Assembly: GCF_000368085.1 (NCBI RefSeq)
Contig: NZ_KB849239.1
Coordinates: forward strand, 130,544 to 194,543
Reading direction: 5' to 3'
Source of the DNA: Acinetobacter nosocomialis NIPH 2119
GTDB lineage: Bacteria; Pseudomonadota; Gammaproteobacteria; Pseudomonadales; Moraxellaceae
DNA length: 64,000 nt
Under the pieces are notes generated by a model. That model was not told where the DNA came from, did not search any database, and saw only the letters and a program-made list of their open reading frames with translations. Below are positions 45,830 to 56,782 of the stretch, one piece after another. Within the stretch, counting starts at the first letter, position 1; every line of letters begins with the position of its first letter. Made by a program: the position numbers and the translations under genes.

Positions 45830-47333
45830 ATTGTTGTAGTACTTCTTGATAATAAATTTTTTTCTTTTGATACATGTGATGATCTGCGCGTTTTAACATC
45901 TCTTCCACTTGTTCATTTTCTTTTGTCGTTGCGTGTCCAATTGCAATACTAATAGGATGGCTTGAGTAATATTGATTATCGATATTAAAAAGCTCCTGAA
46001 TAGTTTGAAGCATAATCAATACATTTGCCTCATCTGCACCAGGCATCAAAATTACGAACTCGTCTCCACCAATTCGGGAGGCAGTATAAGCAGTATTCGT
46101 AATAGCTTGGTTTAAAATATTCCCCACACGACGTAATAAACCGTCACCAATATCGTGGCCAAGTTGATCATTCGTTTCTTTTAAACCATTCATGTCTAAA
46201 AAAATTGAAGAAACAGGACGAATAATGCTGCGGTTTAAACGATTAAGCTCTTCTGTAAAGAAAGCACGATTATAAAGTTTAGTCAGTACATCATGCTGAC
46301 CTAAATATTCTAAATAATTTTCAGCTTTCTTTCGTGCGGTAATATCTGTAAGAGCAACCTGTACCAATCCCCAAGTATCTTCATAACCGGGGAATACGGT
46401 AAATTGCAGTAAAACATTTCTGATTTGGCCATCTAATGCATAGTTAACGGCTTCACGCTTATGGTGAATATTTCCTTGCCAGAGTTCAATTAGTTGTTCT
46501 CTAAAAGTTTCCACCATCTCTTCAGCAAAAATTTTATGCGTATTTTTTAAAAGAGAGGTTTTGTCGGGTGCTTTAAATAAATCAAGAGTCGACTGGTTAA
46601 CATCTAAAATTAAAATATCTTCGATACATTGACGCACAAACTCAGGATGTACATCTAGAAAAGTTCTAAAGTCTTCAATACCTAATAGCCTAAGCTGATC
46701 AATTCTATTTTTAATACGGCTAAAATCTTCAACCCAAAGAGAAGTCGGGGAGTAGATAAACATTGATTCTGCTAGGCGTCGATTTTTCTCTTCCTGACGA
46801 AGTGCATTTTGATAAGGCGTAATGTCTTCGGTGGTAATTAAAATACGGTCAAATGTAGTTTCAGAACCCGGTAAAATTGCTCCCCGTAGTTGTACATCAA
46901 TACGTTTACCAGAGAGCGTGTAATTTATAGTGGTACTTGAGAAATGAGTTTTGCCATTCCATAACGCTTCGAGTTCATGAATATGAGCTTCAAACATCTC
47001 TTTTTTAAAAATAAGATTTAAATTGGCGCATAATTCTTCTTGGTTTTTTGCTTCAAAGAGTTCTAATACTTTTTGGTTGACCTTAATAATTTTAATTTTA
47101 TGGGCGCATTCGACAATCAAATTTTCATTTTGACTTAGAAATTCATAAAGGTTTTCGACCCCTTGATTTCTCCATAGATCAAATAGCTGTTTAACTTCAC
47201 TGAAGTCCTCAATCCACATTGGAATTGGGGTTAGGTCAAAAATTGAAGAATCTAAAGTTTCCATTTGTTTCTTTAAGTATTCAGTTTGTCTTAAAGTATA
47301 ATGAGAAAAATTAGGATTTGGGAAAATAATCAA
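45828..47333 (-). CDS. Diguanylate cyclase with two tandem PAS-like domains
   Basis: A 501-residue cytoplasmic protein expected to make the second messenger c-di-GMP. Two similar N-terminal modules (about 27-160 and 185-320) each begin with a W-[IV]-EDFS segment and end in a GxxxxFDRILITTEDITP-like PAS core. A GGDEF domain occupies about 345-495, with the active-site SRIGGDEFVIL intact at 422-426. The RxxD inhibitory site nine residues upstream is absent (N and Y there). There is no membrane segment. The start is uncertain: TTG 47333 or ATG 47264, both with poor ribosome-binding sites. Confidence 0.88.
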   Translation of the reverse strand: MIIFPNPNFSHYTLRQTEYLKKQMETLDSSIFDLTPIPMWIEDFSEVKQLFDLWRNQGVENLYEFLSQNENLIVECAHKIKIIKVNQKVLELFEAKNQEELCANLNLIFKKEMFEAHIHELEALWNGKTHFSSTTINYTLSGKRIDVQLRGAILPGSETTFDRILITTEDITPYQNALRQEEKNRRLAESMFIYSPTSLWVEDFSRIKNRIDQLRLLGIEDFRTFLDVHPEFVRQCIEDILILDVNQSTLDLFKAPDKTSLLKNTHKIFAEEMVETFREQLIELWQGNIHHKREAVNYALDGQIRNVLLQFTVFPGYEDTWGLVQVALTDITARKKAENYLEYLGQHDVLTKLYNRAFFTEELNRLNRSIIRPVSSIFLDMNGLKETNDQLGHDIGDGLLRRVGNILNQAITNTAYTASRIGGDEFVILMPGADEANVLIMLQTIQELFNIDNQYYSSHPISIAIGHATTKENEQVEEMLKRADHHMYQKKKIYYQEVLQQ

Positions 47334-47407
47334 TTTAAATCTTTAGAATAATTAAAATAATGAGAAAGCAGAATTTATCTGCTTTACTCATAAAATATCA
47401 AAATAAA

Positions 47408-48199
47408 TTAACGGTTAATCGGGTGGTCGATATTTTTCTCGCCGCGCCATAATTTAATAAAGTCTTGTTCATCAAAATCATAAAGTTCCATCAGTGCCAC
47501 AATGACACTGACAAAAATTATTGCGCCTTCTGAGTTACCATGAATATTGAAAATCTTGCCATTGAGCTTCCCTAAAATATCACTCAATTCGTGCTCTCGG
47601 CCTCTGCCATAGCGGTCACGAGGGTACAACTCTTCATTTAAAACAATCAGCGCTATTGCTTTTTCAGCATCTGATAAATCAGTTTTATCTAAAGCATCTT
47701 CAAAAGATTCACTGCCATGATTAAAGTAAAAAATAACCTCATCGTTAATAAAACTTTGAACCATTTTTTGAGTGAGTGTCGGAAACTGTGAAACAGCATT
47801 ATCTTCAACATAAGGTTTAAATGATTCAGGAAAAATCACGTTGTGATATATGCCTTTAAAAAGCGGGGCAATTTCAGAAACTTTATAACCCGCGATCCCA
47901 CATCCTAAAGCAGTGACAAAGTATTTCATTTTAGGATGATTTTTTGCATAAATTTTAAAGTCTTCAACATAATGCTCGATTTGGGAGAGAGGCATTTGTT
48001 GAATGTGTTCATTTAAGGTTGGAATTGCAAAGCTTTGTCCAGCCCAGCCACGTCCCACACCTTCTACAGCCCCAAAATGCTGACTGGCAACACGTGCGGC
48101 TCCACTACCATGTTGCCCAGCCATATTACTACCGAAGACAAACACTGTATCTTCAGGGAGTTCAGTTACAATACTTTCATCATGATATTGATAGGTCAT
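47408..48199 (-). CDS. Macro-like/phage-type ADP-ribose-fold protein (A1S_2505-like)
   Basis: 263 residues. The N-terminal ~130 resemble a macro-like fold: VFVFGSNMAGQHGSGAARVASQHFGA, GRGWAGQSFAIPT and KYFVTALGCGIAGY. They are Gly-rich loops at the same places as nucleotide-binding loops. From memory, Acinetobacter annotations use the name 'A1S_2505 family phage non-structural protein' for such proteins; I cannot confirm it here. The C-terminal half (about 150-263) is acidic and helical, without a known domain. It is a single gene, divergent from uvrB. Phage-like proteins of this sort are usually plus-one genes, yet no other phage gene is near. Confidence 0.6.
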   Translation of the reverse strand: MTYQYHDESIVTELPEDTVFVFGSNMAGQHGSGAARVASQHFGAVEGVGRGWAGQSFAIPTLNEHIQQMPLSQIEHYVEDFKIYAKNHPKMKYFVTALGCGIAGYKVSEIAPLFKGIYHNVIFPESFKPYVEDNAVSQFPTLTQKMVQSFINDEVIFYFNHGSESFEDALDKTDLSDAEKAIALIVLNEELYPRDRYGRGREHELSDILGKLNGKIFNIHGNSEGAIIFVSVIVALMELYDFDEQDFIKLWRGEKNIDHPINR

Positions 48200-48378
48200 G
48201 GTTATGCTTTTTATCTAATGGATAAGTTCATGTTGCAACCGTTTAAAGCATTGGTCAAGTGTCAAGATGCTTAATATTTTCGCTGTATATTAATCTGGCT
48301 ACAGACTTTAAATTAGGGAAAAAATCCCCATTAAATTGCTAGACGATAAATTCAAATTTTTTATAAAGAGAGAGAACT

Positions 48379-50400
48379 GTGAACGAAAATCAACCTTTCG
48401 ATTTGGTCACTCATTACCAGCCAGCGGGTGATCAGCCACAGGCAATTGAAAAGCTGGTAAATGGCGTCGAAAAAGGTTTTCGTAATCAGTTACTTTTGGG
48501 CGTGACTGGTTCCGGTAAGACCTATACCATGGCAAACGTGATTGCCCAAACACAGCGACCAACCATTGTGATGGCGCACAATAAGACATTAGCAGCCCAG
48601 CTTTATGGTGAATTTAAAGCCTTCTTCCCAAATAATGCAGTTGAATACTTCGTAAGTTATTACGACTACTATCAACCCGAGGCTTATGTTCCGTCTTCAG
48701 ATACATTTATTGAAAAAGATGCAGCAATTAATGACCATATTGACCAGATGCGTTTATCTGCAACACGTGCCTTGTTAGAGCGTCGTGATGCAATTATTGT
48801 AGCTTCTGTTTCTGCTATTTATGGTTTGGGTGACCCAAATGCCTATATGCAAATGTTATTGCATGTGGTTCAGGGTGACCGAGTGAGTCGAGACGAAATT
48901 ATTCGCCGTTTGGTTGAAATGCAATATACCCGTAATGAGCTTGAATTTTTACGTGGTACTTATCGAATTCGTGGCGAAATTATTGATATTTTCCCGGCAG
49001 AATCTGACCAACACGCAATTCGTATTGAACTTTTTGATGATGAAGTAGATTCAATCCGTTGGTTTGATCCACTCACCGGTAAGATGGTGCGCAAAGTACC
49101 ACGTGTTACGATTTATCCGAAAAGTCATTATGTAACGCCAAAAGACAATTTAACGCGTGCTATTGATACCATTAAGGATGAACTTCAAGACCAGCTTAAG
49201 TTCTTCCGTGAACATGACAAGTTGCTTGAGGCTCAGCGTATCGAACAGCGTACTCGTTATGATTTGGAAATGATGCAGCAGTTAGGTTATACCAATGGTA
49301 TTGAAAACTACTCTCGTCATTTATCAGGCCGTCCAGCAGGTGAAGCACCACCGACATTATTTGATTATGTACCGGACGATGCTTTACTTATTATTGATGA
49401 GTCACATGTAACTGTTCCTCAAATTGGCGCAATGTATAAAGGTGACCGTTCACGTAAAGAAAACTTGGTGAATTATGGTTTCCGTTTACCAAGTGCGCTT
49501 GATAACCGTCCAATGAAATTTGAAGAGTGGGAACGTATTGTTCCGACCACTATTTTTGTGAGTGCAACGCCAGCCAAATACGAGTTGGAGAAGTCAGAAC
49601 AAGTGGTTGAGCAGGTCGTTCGTCCTACAGGTTTGATTGATCCTGAAATTGAAGTTCGTCCAGTGCTTACCCAAGTCGATGATGTTCTGTCTGAAATTAA
49701 TATTCGTAAGAACTTAAATGAACGTGTATTGGTGACGACTTTAACAAAACGTATGGCGGAAGATTTAACATCTTATTTAAAAGAATATGGTGTTAAGGTT
49801 GCTTATTTGCACTCGGATATTGATACGGTTGAACGTGTCAAAATTATTCATGAGTTACGTACAGGCGTATTTGATGTTTTGGTCGGTATTAACTTACTTC
49901 GTGAAGGCTTAGATATGCCAGAGGTTTCTTTAGTTGCTATTTTAGATGCAGATAAAGAGGGCTTCTTACGTTCAGAACGTTCACTTATTCAGACCATTGG
50001 TCGTGCTGCGCGAAATGTGAAAGGTAAAGCAATTTTATATGCAGATAGAATTACCGACTCTATGCAAAAAGCAATTGATGAGACAGAACGCCGTAGAGCT
50101 AAACAAATCGAGTTTAACGAGCTGCATGGTATTACACCACGTAGTGCAGTCCGTCAGGCTGTGAAAGAAATTGATACGGGTGAGGTGCTTTCAGATGATC
50201 AAATTGATGAGAAAATATTGGAGCAGGCACAAGCACTAAGTGCTGATGACCGTCATATTCTTTCTGATCCTAAATTGTTCAGTAAGCATATTACTAAGCT
50301 TGAAAAAGAAATGTTAAAGGCGTCTAAAGATCTACAATTTGAGCAAGCGGCTCGTATTCGTGATGAAATCGTTCGTTTAAAAGCGCAAATGTTGCAATAA
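48379..50400 (+). CDS. uvrB: UvrB, excinuclease ABC subunit B
   Basis: Damage-verifying DEAD/H-like ATPase (673 aa) of nucleotide-excision repair. Walker A is [12 protein letters not shown] (about 39-50). The beta-hairpin region [21 protein letters not shown] matches the hairpin UvrB inserts between DNA strands. Helicase motifs include [10 protein letters not shown] and IGRAARN. The C-terminal UVR coiled coil (about 625-665) contacts UvrC. The start is GTG 48379 with an AGAGAGAG-type ribosome-binding site. The 179-bp gap upstream shows no recognisable SOS box. Confidence 0.97.
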   Translation: MNENQPFDLVTHYQPAGDQPQAIEKLVNGVEKGFRNQLLLGVTGSGKTYTMANVIAQTQRPTIVMAHNKTLAAQLYGEFKAFFPNNAVEYFVSYYDYYQPEAYVPSSDTFIEKDAAINDHIDQMRLSATRALLERRDAIIVASVSAIYGLGDPNAYMQMLLHVVQGDRVSRDEIIRRLVEMQYTRNELEFLRGTYRIRGEIIDIFPAESDQHAIRIELFDDEVDSIRWFDPLTGKMVRKVPRVTIYPKSHYVTPKDNLTRAIDTIKDELQDQLKFFREHDKLLEAQRIEQRTRYDLEMMQQLGYTNGIENYSRHLSGRPAGEAPPTLFDYVPDDALLIIDESHVTVPQIGAMYKGDRSRKENLVNYGFRLPSALDNRPMKFEEWERIVPTTIFVSATPAKYELEKSEQVVEQVVRPTGLIDPEIEVRPVLTQVDDVLSEINIRKNLNERVLVTTLTKRMAEDLTSYLKEYGVKVAYLHSDIDTVERVKIIHELRTGVFDVLVGINLLREGLDMPEVSLVAILDADKEGFLRSERSLIQTIGRAARNVKGKAILYADRITDSMQKAIDETERRRAKQIEFNELHGITPRSAVRQAVKEIDTGEVLSDDQIDEKILEQAQALSADDRHILSDPKLFSKHITKLEKEMLKASKDLQFEQAARIRDEIVRLKAQMLQ

Positions 50401-50494
50401 ATGGATACATAACACTACATGATTTGTTTAAAAAACAAGCTACTGTAGATGTTTAAGTTATTTTTGTATTCACAACTAATAGTTGAGGGCAACA

Positions 50495-51082
50495 ATGGCG
50501 TTTCGAAATAATGTTCCGCAAGCCAGTTGGCGCTTGGCAAAAATTGCATTGGGCGGGATTGTTCTAACTGGCTTAGCCGTTGGAACATATGCCTATGCCC
50601 AGCAGAAGCCTTTACCAACTGTCGATAAAGTTGAATTAGACCGTTATTTAGGTGTGTGGTATGAAGTCGCACGTAAACCGGCTTTTTTCCAAAAAAAATG
50701 TGCTTACAACGTATCTGCAACTTACACTTTAAATGAAAATGGAAATATCGTTGTAGATAATCGCTGCTACGATAATCAGAAGCAATTACAGCAATCTATT
50801 GGCGAAGCTTTTGTAGTCAATCCACCCTATAACACAAAATTAAAAGTAAGTTTTTTACCTGAAGCTGTGAGATGGATTCCGGTTATTCGTGGAGATTACT
50901 GGATTTTAAAGCTGGATGAAGACTATCAAACTGTTTTAGTAGGGGAGCCTTCACGTAAGTATCTTTGGGTATTATCTAGGACACCACATCCTAAAAAAGA
51001 ATTGATTGATGAATATCTAAATTATGCCAAAACATTAGGATTTGATATTCGTGATGTTATTCATACTGAGCACAAAGAATAA
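50495..51082 (+). CDS. Lipocalin (Blc-like)
   Basis: 195 residues from ATG 50495, with GAGGG upstream; the frame begins at TTG 50483. An N-terminal hydrophobic helix (about 16-36, ALGGIVLTGLAVGTYAYAQ) has no lipobox Cys, so it is a membrane anchor or signal peptide, not a Blc-type lipoprotein. The lipocalin GxW block is DRYLGVWYEVARKP, and the second block GDYWILKLDEDYQ and NGNIVVDNRCYD fit the bacterial family. Bacterial lipocalins bind lysophospholipids in the periplasm; the ligand here is unknown. Confidence 0.85.
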   Translation: MAFRNNVPQASWRLAKIALGGIVLTGLAVGTYAYAQQKPLPTVDKVELDRYLGVWYEVARKPAFFQKKCAYNVSATYTLNENGNIVVDNRCYDNQKQLQQSIGEAFVVNPPYNTKLKVSFLPEAVRWIPVIRGDYWILKLDEDYQTVLVGEPSRKYLWVLSRTPHPKKELIDEYLNYAKTLGFDIRDVIHTEHKE

Positions 51083-51098
51083 ATAAATTCTGCTTAAT

Positions 51099-51126
51099 AA
51101 AAAACCATGTTTTCGCATGGTTTTTT
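51099..51126 (+). terminator. Lipocalin gene terminator
   Basis: A perfect 11-bp stem AAAAAACCATG/CATGGTTTTTT with loop TTTTCG and a T-run, 16 bp after the stop. Confidence 0.9.
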
Positions 51127-51193
51127 CTTTTTTATAGTGGATAAATCAAGTATTGTATCGCTTTATTTTTCTTAAAGTGTAAAGAGGTTAGTG

Positions 51194-52138
51194 ATGTTAA
51201 AAGGCGTGATTTTCTCTGTCATGGCATCATTAACTTTCGGTGTTCTTTATTTCTATACTCAACTACTTGGTCAACTTGATAGCGAGCAAACATTTGGGTG
51301 GCGTATTATTGCTACTTTGCCATTTTTAACTCTATTTATGTGGTGGAGTGGTGACTTAAGTCATATTAAAAATATCTATCAACGTATTTTGGCAAAACCT
51401 TCTTTACTTTTGTTACTCATAACAACCTCGATTTTAACGTCGGTACAGCTATGGCTCTTTTTATGGGGACCCATGCATGGACGTGGTTTACAAGTATCTT
51501 TGGGATATTTCCTTCTACCGCTTGTGCTGGTTTTGGCTGGTAGTGTGCTATATGGGGAAAAAATATCAAAATTTCAGTGGGTCGCTATTATTCTGGCAAT
51601 AGTTGGTGTCGGCCATGAGATTTTTCGTTTAGGAAGTATTGCTTGGGAAACTGCTTTGGTGGCCATTGGTTACTCAGCTTATTTCTTGTTACGCAAGAAA
51701 ATTAAAACAGATAATTTAGGTGGTTTTTGGTGGGACCTTTTGATCATCATGCCTGTGGCGATTTATCTAACACATACAGGATTATTGCCATATAGTAAAT
51801 TTTTCGATCAACCAACTCTTGCCTTAGTAATTGCAGGATTAGGAGTACTTAGTGCTATAGGCTTGGGATGTTACATATTAGCAAGTCGTTTTTTACCTTT
51901 AGTTGTGTTTGGCTTACTTGGATATCTTGAACCAGTGTTACTTGCTTTAGCATCTTTAGTGCTAGGGGAAAGCATTGGTCAAGAAGAATGGTTTACTTAT
52001 ATTCCAATTTGGTGTGCTGTATTTGTACTTGTGCTAGAAGGTGCATTCCATCTTTATCAGCAGCAGAAAAAAGCCAAAAATTTGCAATTAAATCTCGAAA
52101 AATATCAAAAAAGATTAAAAAATGATGCTCATGATTAG
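51194..52138 (+). CDS. rarD: RarD-type EamA/DMT transporter
   Basis: A 314-residue inner-membrane protein of the drug/metabolite transporter superfamily with about ten hydrophobic helices. The N-terminal GVIFSVMASLTFGVLYFYTQLL and QTFGWRIIATLPF segments resemble RarD; VSLGYFLLPLVLVLAGSVLYGEKIS is the conserved DMT helix pair. A basic tail follows the last helix. ATG 51194 follows AGAGGTTAGTG. The substrate is unknown. It is a single gene. Confidence 0.82.
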   Translation: MLKGVIFSVMASLTFGVLYFYTQLLGQLDSEQTFGWRIIATLPFLTLFMWWSGDLSHIKNIYQRILAKPSLLLLLITTSILTSVQLWLFLWGPMHGRGLQVSLGYFLLPLVLVLAGSVLYGEKISKFQWVAIILAIVGVGHEIFRLGSIAWETALVAIGYSAYFLLRKKIKTDNLGGFWWDLLIIMPVAIYLTHTGLLPYSKFFDQPTLALVIAGLGVLSAIGLGCYILASRFLPLVVFGLLGYLEPVLLALASLVLGESIGQEEWFTYIPIWCAVFVLVLEGAFHLYQQQKKAKNLQLNLEKYQKRLKNDAHD

Positions 52139-52354
52139 AGCAGCAGAATCTAAAAAGTAAGAAAAAGCAAAAATTTAGCTGCTTTAAACAATAAGATAAT
52201 AAAAAATAATTATAGGTATTTTATGAATTTATGATGAATTTTGGGAAAATCTAGTCACTAACGTCAGCTTTTGATTCATTCTTGCTAATAATTCCATTAC
52301 AATTACGGGGTTTTAAAAATCACGCCTAGATATAATTAATTAGAGGACGTATCT

Positions 52355-53812
52355 GTGAGCAAAGACACTATCATCGCCCTGCACGCTGAACACCAAGGCC
52401 GTTGGAAAAACCGTGAAGAAATCGCGGAACGTATGATTGCATTAATCGGTCAATTATACCGTGAAAAAAATATTGTCGTATCTGTTTACGGTCGCTCTTT
52501 AATTAACCGTTCTGTTATTCAAATTTTGAAAACTCACCGTCGTACACGTGTTGTAGATGTTGAGCTTTCTGTAGTAAATACTTTCCCAATTTTAGAAGCT
52601 TTAGCAAAAGTTGAAAACATTGGTTCTGCAGAAGTTGATATCGGTAAACTTGCAGTTGAATATAAAGAAAAAGGCGGTGATGTTGACGCTTTTGTTGCTC
52701 AAGCAGTTGAGTCAATTAAAGGTAGCGCAACTTCTGAACAACCTAAAGATGTAGTTCTTTACGGTTTTGGTCGTATTGGTCGTATCTTAGCTCGTTTAAT
52801 CATTAGCCAATCAGGTTTAGGTCGTGGTTTAAGCCTTAAAGCGATTGTTGTTCGTAAGTCTTCTGACGGTGACTTGGCAAAACGTGCTTCTTTACTTCGT
52901 CGTGACTCTATTCACGGTACTTTCGCTGGTACAATTTCTGTTGATGAAGAAAACGAAGCAATCATTGCTAACGGTAACTTCATCAAAGTGATCTATGCAT
53001 CTAGCCCAAGTGAAGTGGACTATACTCAATACGGTATTGAAAACGCGCTTTTAATCGACAACACTGGTAAATGGCGTGATGCTGAAGGCTTAAGCCAACA
53101 TTTGAAATGCCCAGGTGTTGCACGTGTTGTATTAACTGCACCAAGTAAAGGCGAAATGAAAAACGTTGTATTTGGTGTAAACAACTCTGACATCTTAGAT
53201 GAAGACAAAATCATCTCTGCTGCAAGTTGTACAACAAATGCGATCACTCCAATTCTTAAAGTATTGGATGACAAATATAAAGTTCTTAATGGTCACGTTG
53301 AGACAGTTCACTCATTTACAAATGACCAGAACTTAATTGATAACTATCACAAAGCTGATCGTCGTGGTCGTGCTGCTACATTGAACATGGTTATTACTGA
53401 AACTGGTGCTGCTAAAGCTGTTGCTAAAGCATTACCTGCATTAAAAGGTAAGTTAACTGGTAACTCTGTACGTGTTCCTACACCAAACGTATCTCTTGCA
53501 ATCTTAAACTTAACACTTGATAAAGAAGTTGATCGCGAAGAAGTGAACGAATACATTCGTCAAATTTCGATTAACTCTAAACTTCAAGGACAAATCGGTT
53601 ATACCAACTCTACAGAAGTTGTATCGAGTGACTTTATCGGTTCTCGTACTGCTGGTGTATATGATGCTCAAGCAACAATTACTTCAGGTAACCGTTTAAC
53701 TGCATATGTTTGGTACGATAACGAAGTAGGTTATAGCTGCCAAGTATTACGTATTGCTGAACAAATGTGTGGCGTAAGCTATACAAAAATCCCTGCAGAA
53801 ACTAATGCTTAA
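52355..53812 (+). CDS. gap: Glyceraldehyde-3-phosphate dehydrogenase, N-terminally extended
   Basis: GAPDH of 485 aa, about 150 residues longer than the usual ~335. The extra N-terminus (about 1-128, MSKDTIIALHAEHQGRWKNR start) is helical and of unknown role. The Rossmann fold begins VVLYGFGRIGRILARLI. The catalytic Cys is in ISAASCTTNAITP and the His in VETVHSFTNDQNLID. Such long GAPDHs are known in Pseudomonas and Acinetobacter (recalled as PRK08289). Acinetobacter lacks a complete Embden-Meyerhof route, so a gluconeogenic role is likely. The start is GTG 52355 with AGAGGA upstream. Confidence 0.92.
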   Translation: MSKDTIIALHAEHQGRWKNREEIAERMIALIGQLYREKNIVVSVYGRSLINRSVIQILKTHRRTRVVDVELSVVNTFPILEALAKVENIGSAEVDIGKLAVEYKEKGGDVDAFVAQAVESIKGSATSEQPKDVVLYGFGRIGRILARLIISQSGLGRGLSLKAIVVRKSSDGDLAKRASLLRRDSIHGTFAGTISVDEENEAIIANGNFIKVIYASSPSEVDYTQYGIENALLIDNTGKWRDAEGLSQHLKCPGVARVVLTAPSKGEMKNVVFGVNNSDILDEDKIISAASCTTNAITPILKVLDDKYKVLNGHVETVHSFTNDQNLIDNYHKADRRGRAATLNMVITETGAAKAVAKALPALKGKLTGNSVRVPTPNVSLAILNLTLDKEVDREEVNEYIRQISINSKLQGQIGYTNSTEVVSSDFIGSRTAGVYDAQATITSGNRLTAYVWYDNEVGYSCQVLRIAEQMCGVSYTKIPAETNA

Positions 53813-53843
53813 TTTGATTTAACGTTAGATAAAAGTATGTGAC

Positions 53844-53873
53844 AAAAAGACCCAGTTTAGACTGGGTTTTTTT
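53844..53873 (+). terminator. GAPDH gene terminator
   Basis: The core stem ACCCAGT/ACTGGGT with loop TTAG is flanked by an A-run and a T-run, about 30 bp after the stop. Confidence 0.85.
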
Positions 53874-53955
53874 ACAACCGTACAAAATATATGCTGATTA
53901 TTTTTTGGAAATCAATGAGAATAGGATTTAAGGAACAAAAAGAAATAGTAAGGGA

Positions 53956-54696
53956 TTGGAATTGCAGCAGTTTAAAAGATTATTGATAGTCTTCTTTTTC
54001 ATCATCATCGCGAATATATGTGGTGTGCTCATCGCCATTTGGGTTTTCAAGCATTTTAATATTTATATTCCGCTGAAAAACCAAGCTGTAGCGATTGATT
54101 TACAAGAACCATTACAGGTACAGGTCAAAGTAAAAGATGCTTTAAATGTCGATGTAAAAGGCCGAGTAAATGCGAATATTCCTATTAATGAAAAGTTAAC
54201 GATACCTTTAACACAGACGTTAACTCCTCGTGTCTATTTCGATAATATGGTGCCAATCAGTACAGTTATTCCTGTAAAAGAAACGTTAAAAGTTGATCAA
54301 AGCCTACCGATAGACACCAAAGTTCAAGTCAGAGTATTGGGTAAGGATATTACTTTACCATTAAAAGGGAATATTCCCTTAAAGCTTGATGTACCTATTG
54401 ATATTCAAGTACCGCTCGATCAAAAAGTTCATTTGAAGTTTGATGCTCCAGTTAAAACGGTTTTAAAAGAAGATCTTCATATTCCACTAAATGCCCAATT
54501 AAAAACAAATATTCCAATTCAGGGTAGTTTAAATGTACCTGTAAAAACTGCTTTAAATGCTTCAGTAGATGTCAAAAATACTTTGCCAGTTAAAATTGAG
54601 CATGGCGAGTTAAAAATACCTCTATCAAGCATGAGCCTTAATCGTGTTAAAGATGATAACTCTACATCTTTACCTGCACAGAACCAGAATAAGTAG
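53956..54696 (+). CDS. Membrane-anchored beta-repeat protein A, function unknown
   Basis: 246 residues. One N-terminal membrane helix (about 8-33, LLIVFFFIIIANICGVLIAIWVF) is followed by about 200 residues of recurring short units in which [IV]-P-[ILV] turns alternate with charged strands, such as IPLKLDVPIDIQVPLDQKV and VPVKTALNASVDV. That suggests a regular extracytoplasmic beta-sheet or solenoid. A paralogue follows at 54708 with matching segments. The family is unknown to me. The start is TTG 53956 (or TTG 53962) with AAGG upstream. Confidence 0.75.
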   Translation: MELQQFKRLLIVFFFIIIANICGVLIAIWVFKHFNIYIPLKNQAVAIDLQEPLQVQVKVKDALNVDVKGRVNANIPINEKLTIPLTQTLTPRVYFDNMVPISTVIPVKETLKVDQSLPIDTKVQVRVLGKDITLPLKGNIPLKLDVPIDIQVPLDQKVHLKFDAPVKTVLKEDLHIPLNAQLKTNIPIQGSLNVPVKTALNASVDVKNTLPVKIEHGELKIPLSSMSLNRVKDDNSTSLPAQNQNK

Positions 54697-54707
54697 GAAG
54701 GTGACTT

Positions 54708-55382
54708 ATGCTGGGTTCAATAAAAAGTATGCTCATCAGTTTCTTTCTGATTATGGTACTCACGGCAATTTTATTTTGGCTCTATTTAAATATACAAGCT
54801 TCGGTAGTGGTTTCTGCGCACGAATCAGATATTCGATTACCAGAATCATTAGAAACTAAAATACATGTTGGTAATAATTTACAGGTCCAGTCCATAGGTA
54901 AACTAGATACATCAATTGATATTAATCGTCAGATTTCGGTGCCTTTAAAGGGGAGATATTTGGCTGATTTAGCGTTTGAAGTTGAGACTCCAATTACAGT
55001 AAGTGTTGATTATGCAACAACGCTGAAAGTTGATCAGGTGATGCCTTTGGAAACAACAACCGATTTAATATACCAAAATAAGTTGTTACCTAGGTTTCCA
55101 CTAAAACTAAATATACCCATCAATCTGGATATTCCATTTCAGTTAAAACGTAGCTATACCATTCCTGTTAAGATTGCTTTTAATGGTCCAGTTTATTTCG
55201 AGTTCGATGAATCGGTAAATTTACCGATTAAACACCAATTTAATCCAAGCTTAAAAATTAATGATGCAATGGAAATGGGCAATATCTCAAGCTTTAATGC
55301 CATTATGTATAACTCTGTGCAACACACTAAAGCTAATTTAGATATGAAGATGGATTTACCTCTGCGTAATGTACATCCTTAA
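54708..55382 (+). CDS. Membrane-anchored beta-repeat protein B, function unknown
   Basis: 224 residues with one N-terminal membrane helix (about 5-28) and an extracytoplasmic repeat region. TTLKVDQVMPLETT matches ETLKVDQSLPIDTK in protein A, and PLKLNIPINLDIPFQLK matches PLKLDVPIDIQVPLD. The two are therefore paralogues, 11 bp apart, presumably co-transcribed and perhaps heteromeric. There is no known domain. The start ATG 54708 has GGAAGGTGAC upstream. obgE starts 164 bp on, with its own promoter likely. Confidence 0.78.
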   Translation: MLGSIKSMLISFFLIMVLTAILFWLYLNIQASVVVSAHESDIRLPESLETKIHVGNNLQVQSIGKLDTSIDINRQISVPLKGRYLADLAFEVETPITVSVDYATTLKVDQVMPLETTTDLIYQNKLLPRFPLKLNIPINLDIPFQLKRSYTIPVKIAFNGPVYFEFDESVNLPIKHQFNPSLKINDAMEMGNISSFNAIMYNSVQHTKANLDMKMDLPLRNVHP

Positions 55383-55516
55383 GGAATAAATACATAAAGA
55401 GAGGCTATGTTCTGCTATAAGTTTTTATCAATATAAAAAGTAATAAAATAAGACCTGGGAAAGTAGAATTCTCTCGATTTTCTATTCGAGAATTTTATGA
55501 AAATATGGCAGAATAG

Positions 55517-56767
<1,251 letters not shown>

Positions 56768-56782
56768 AAAACCGAGGAAAAC

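Noticed and set aside
48200..48378. A possible SOS/LexA box upstream of uvrB
   Set aside because: No CTG-N10-CAG type palindrome is present; Acinetobacter is also reported to lack a canonical LexA.
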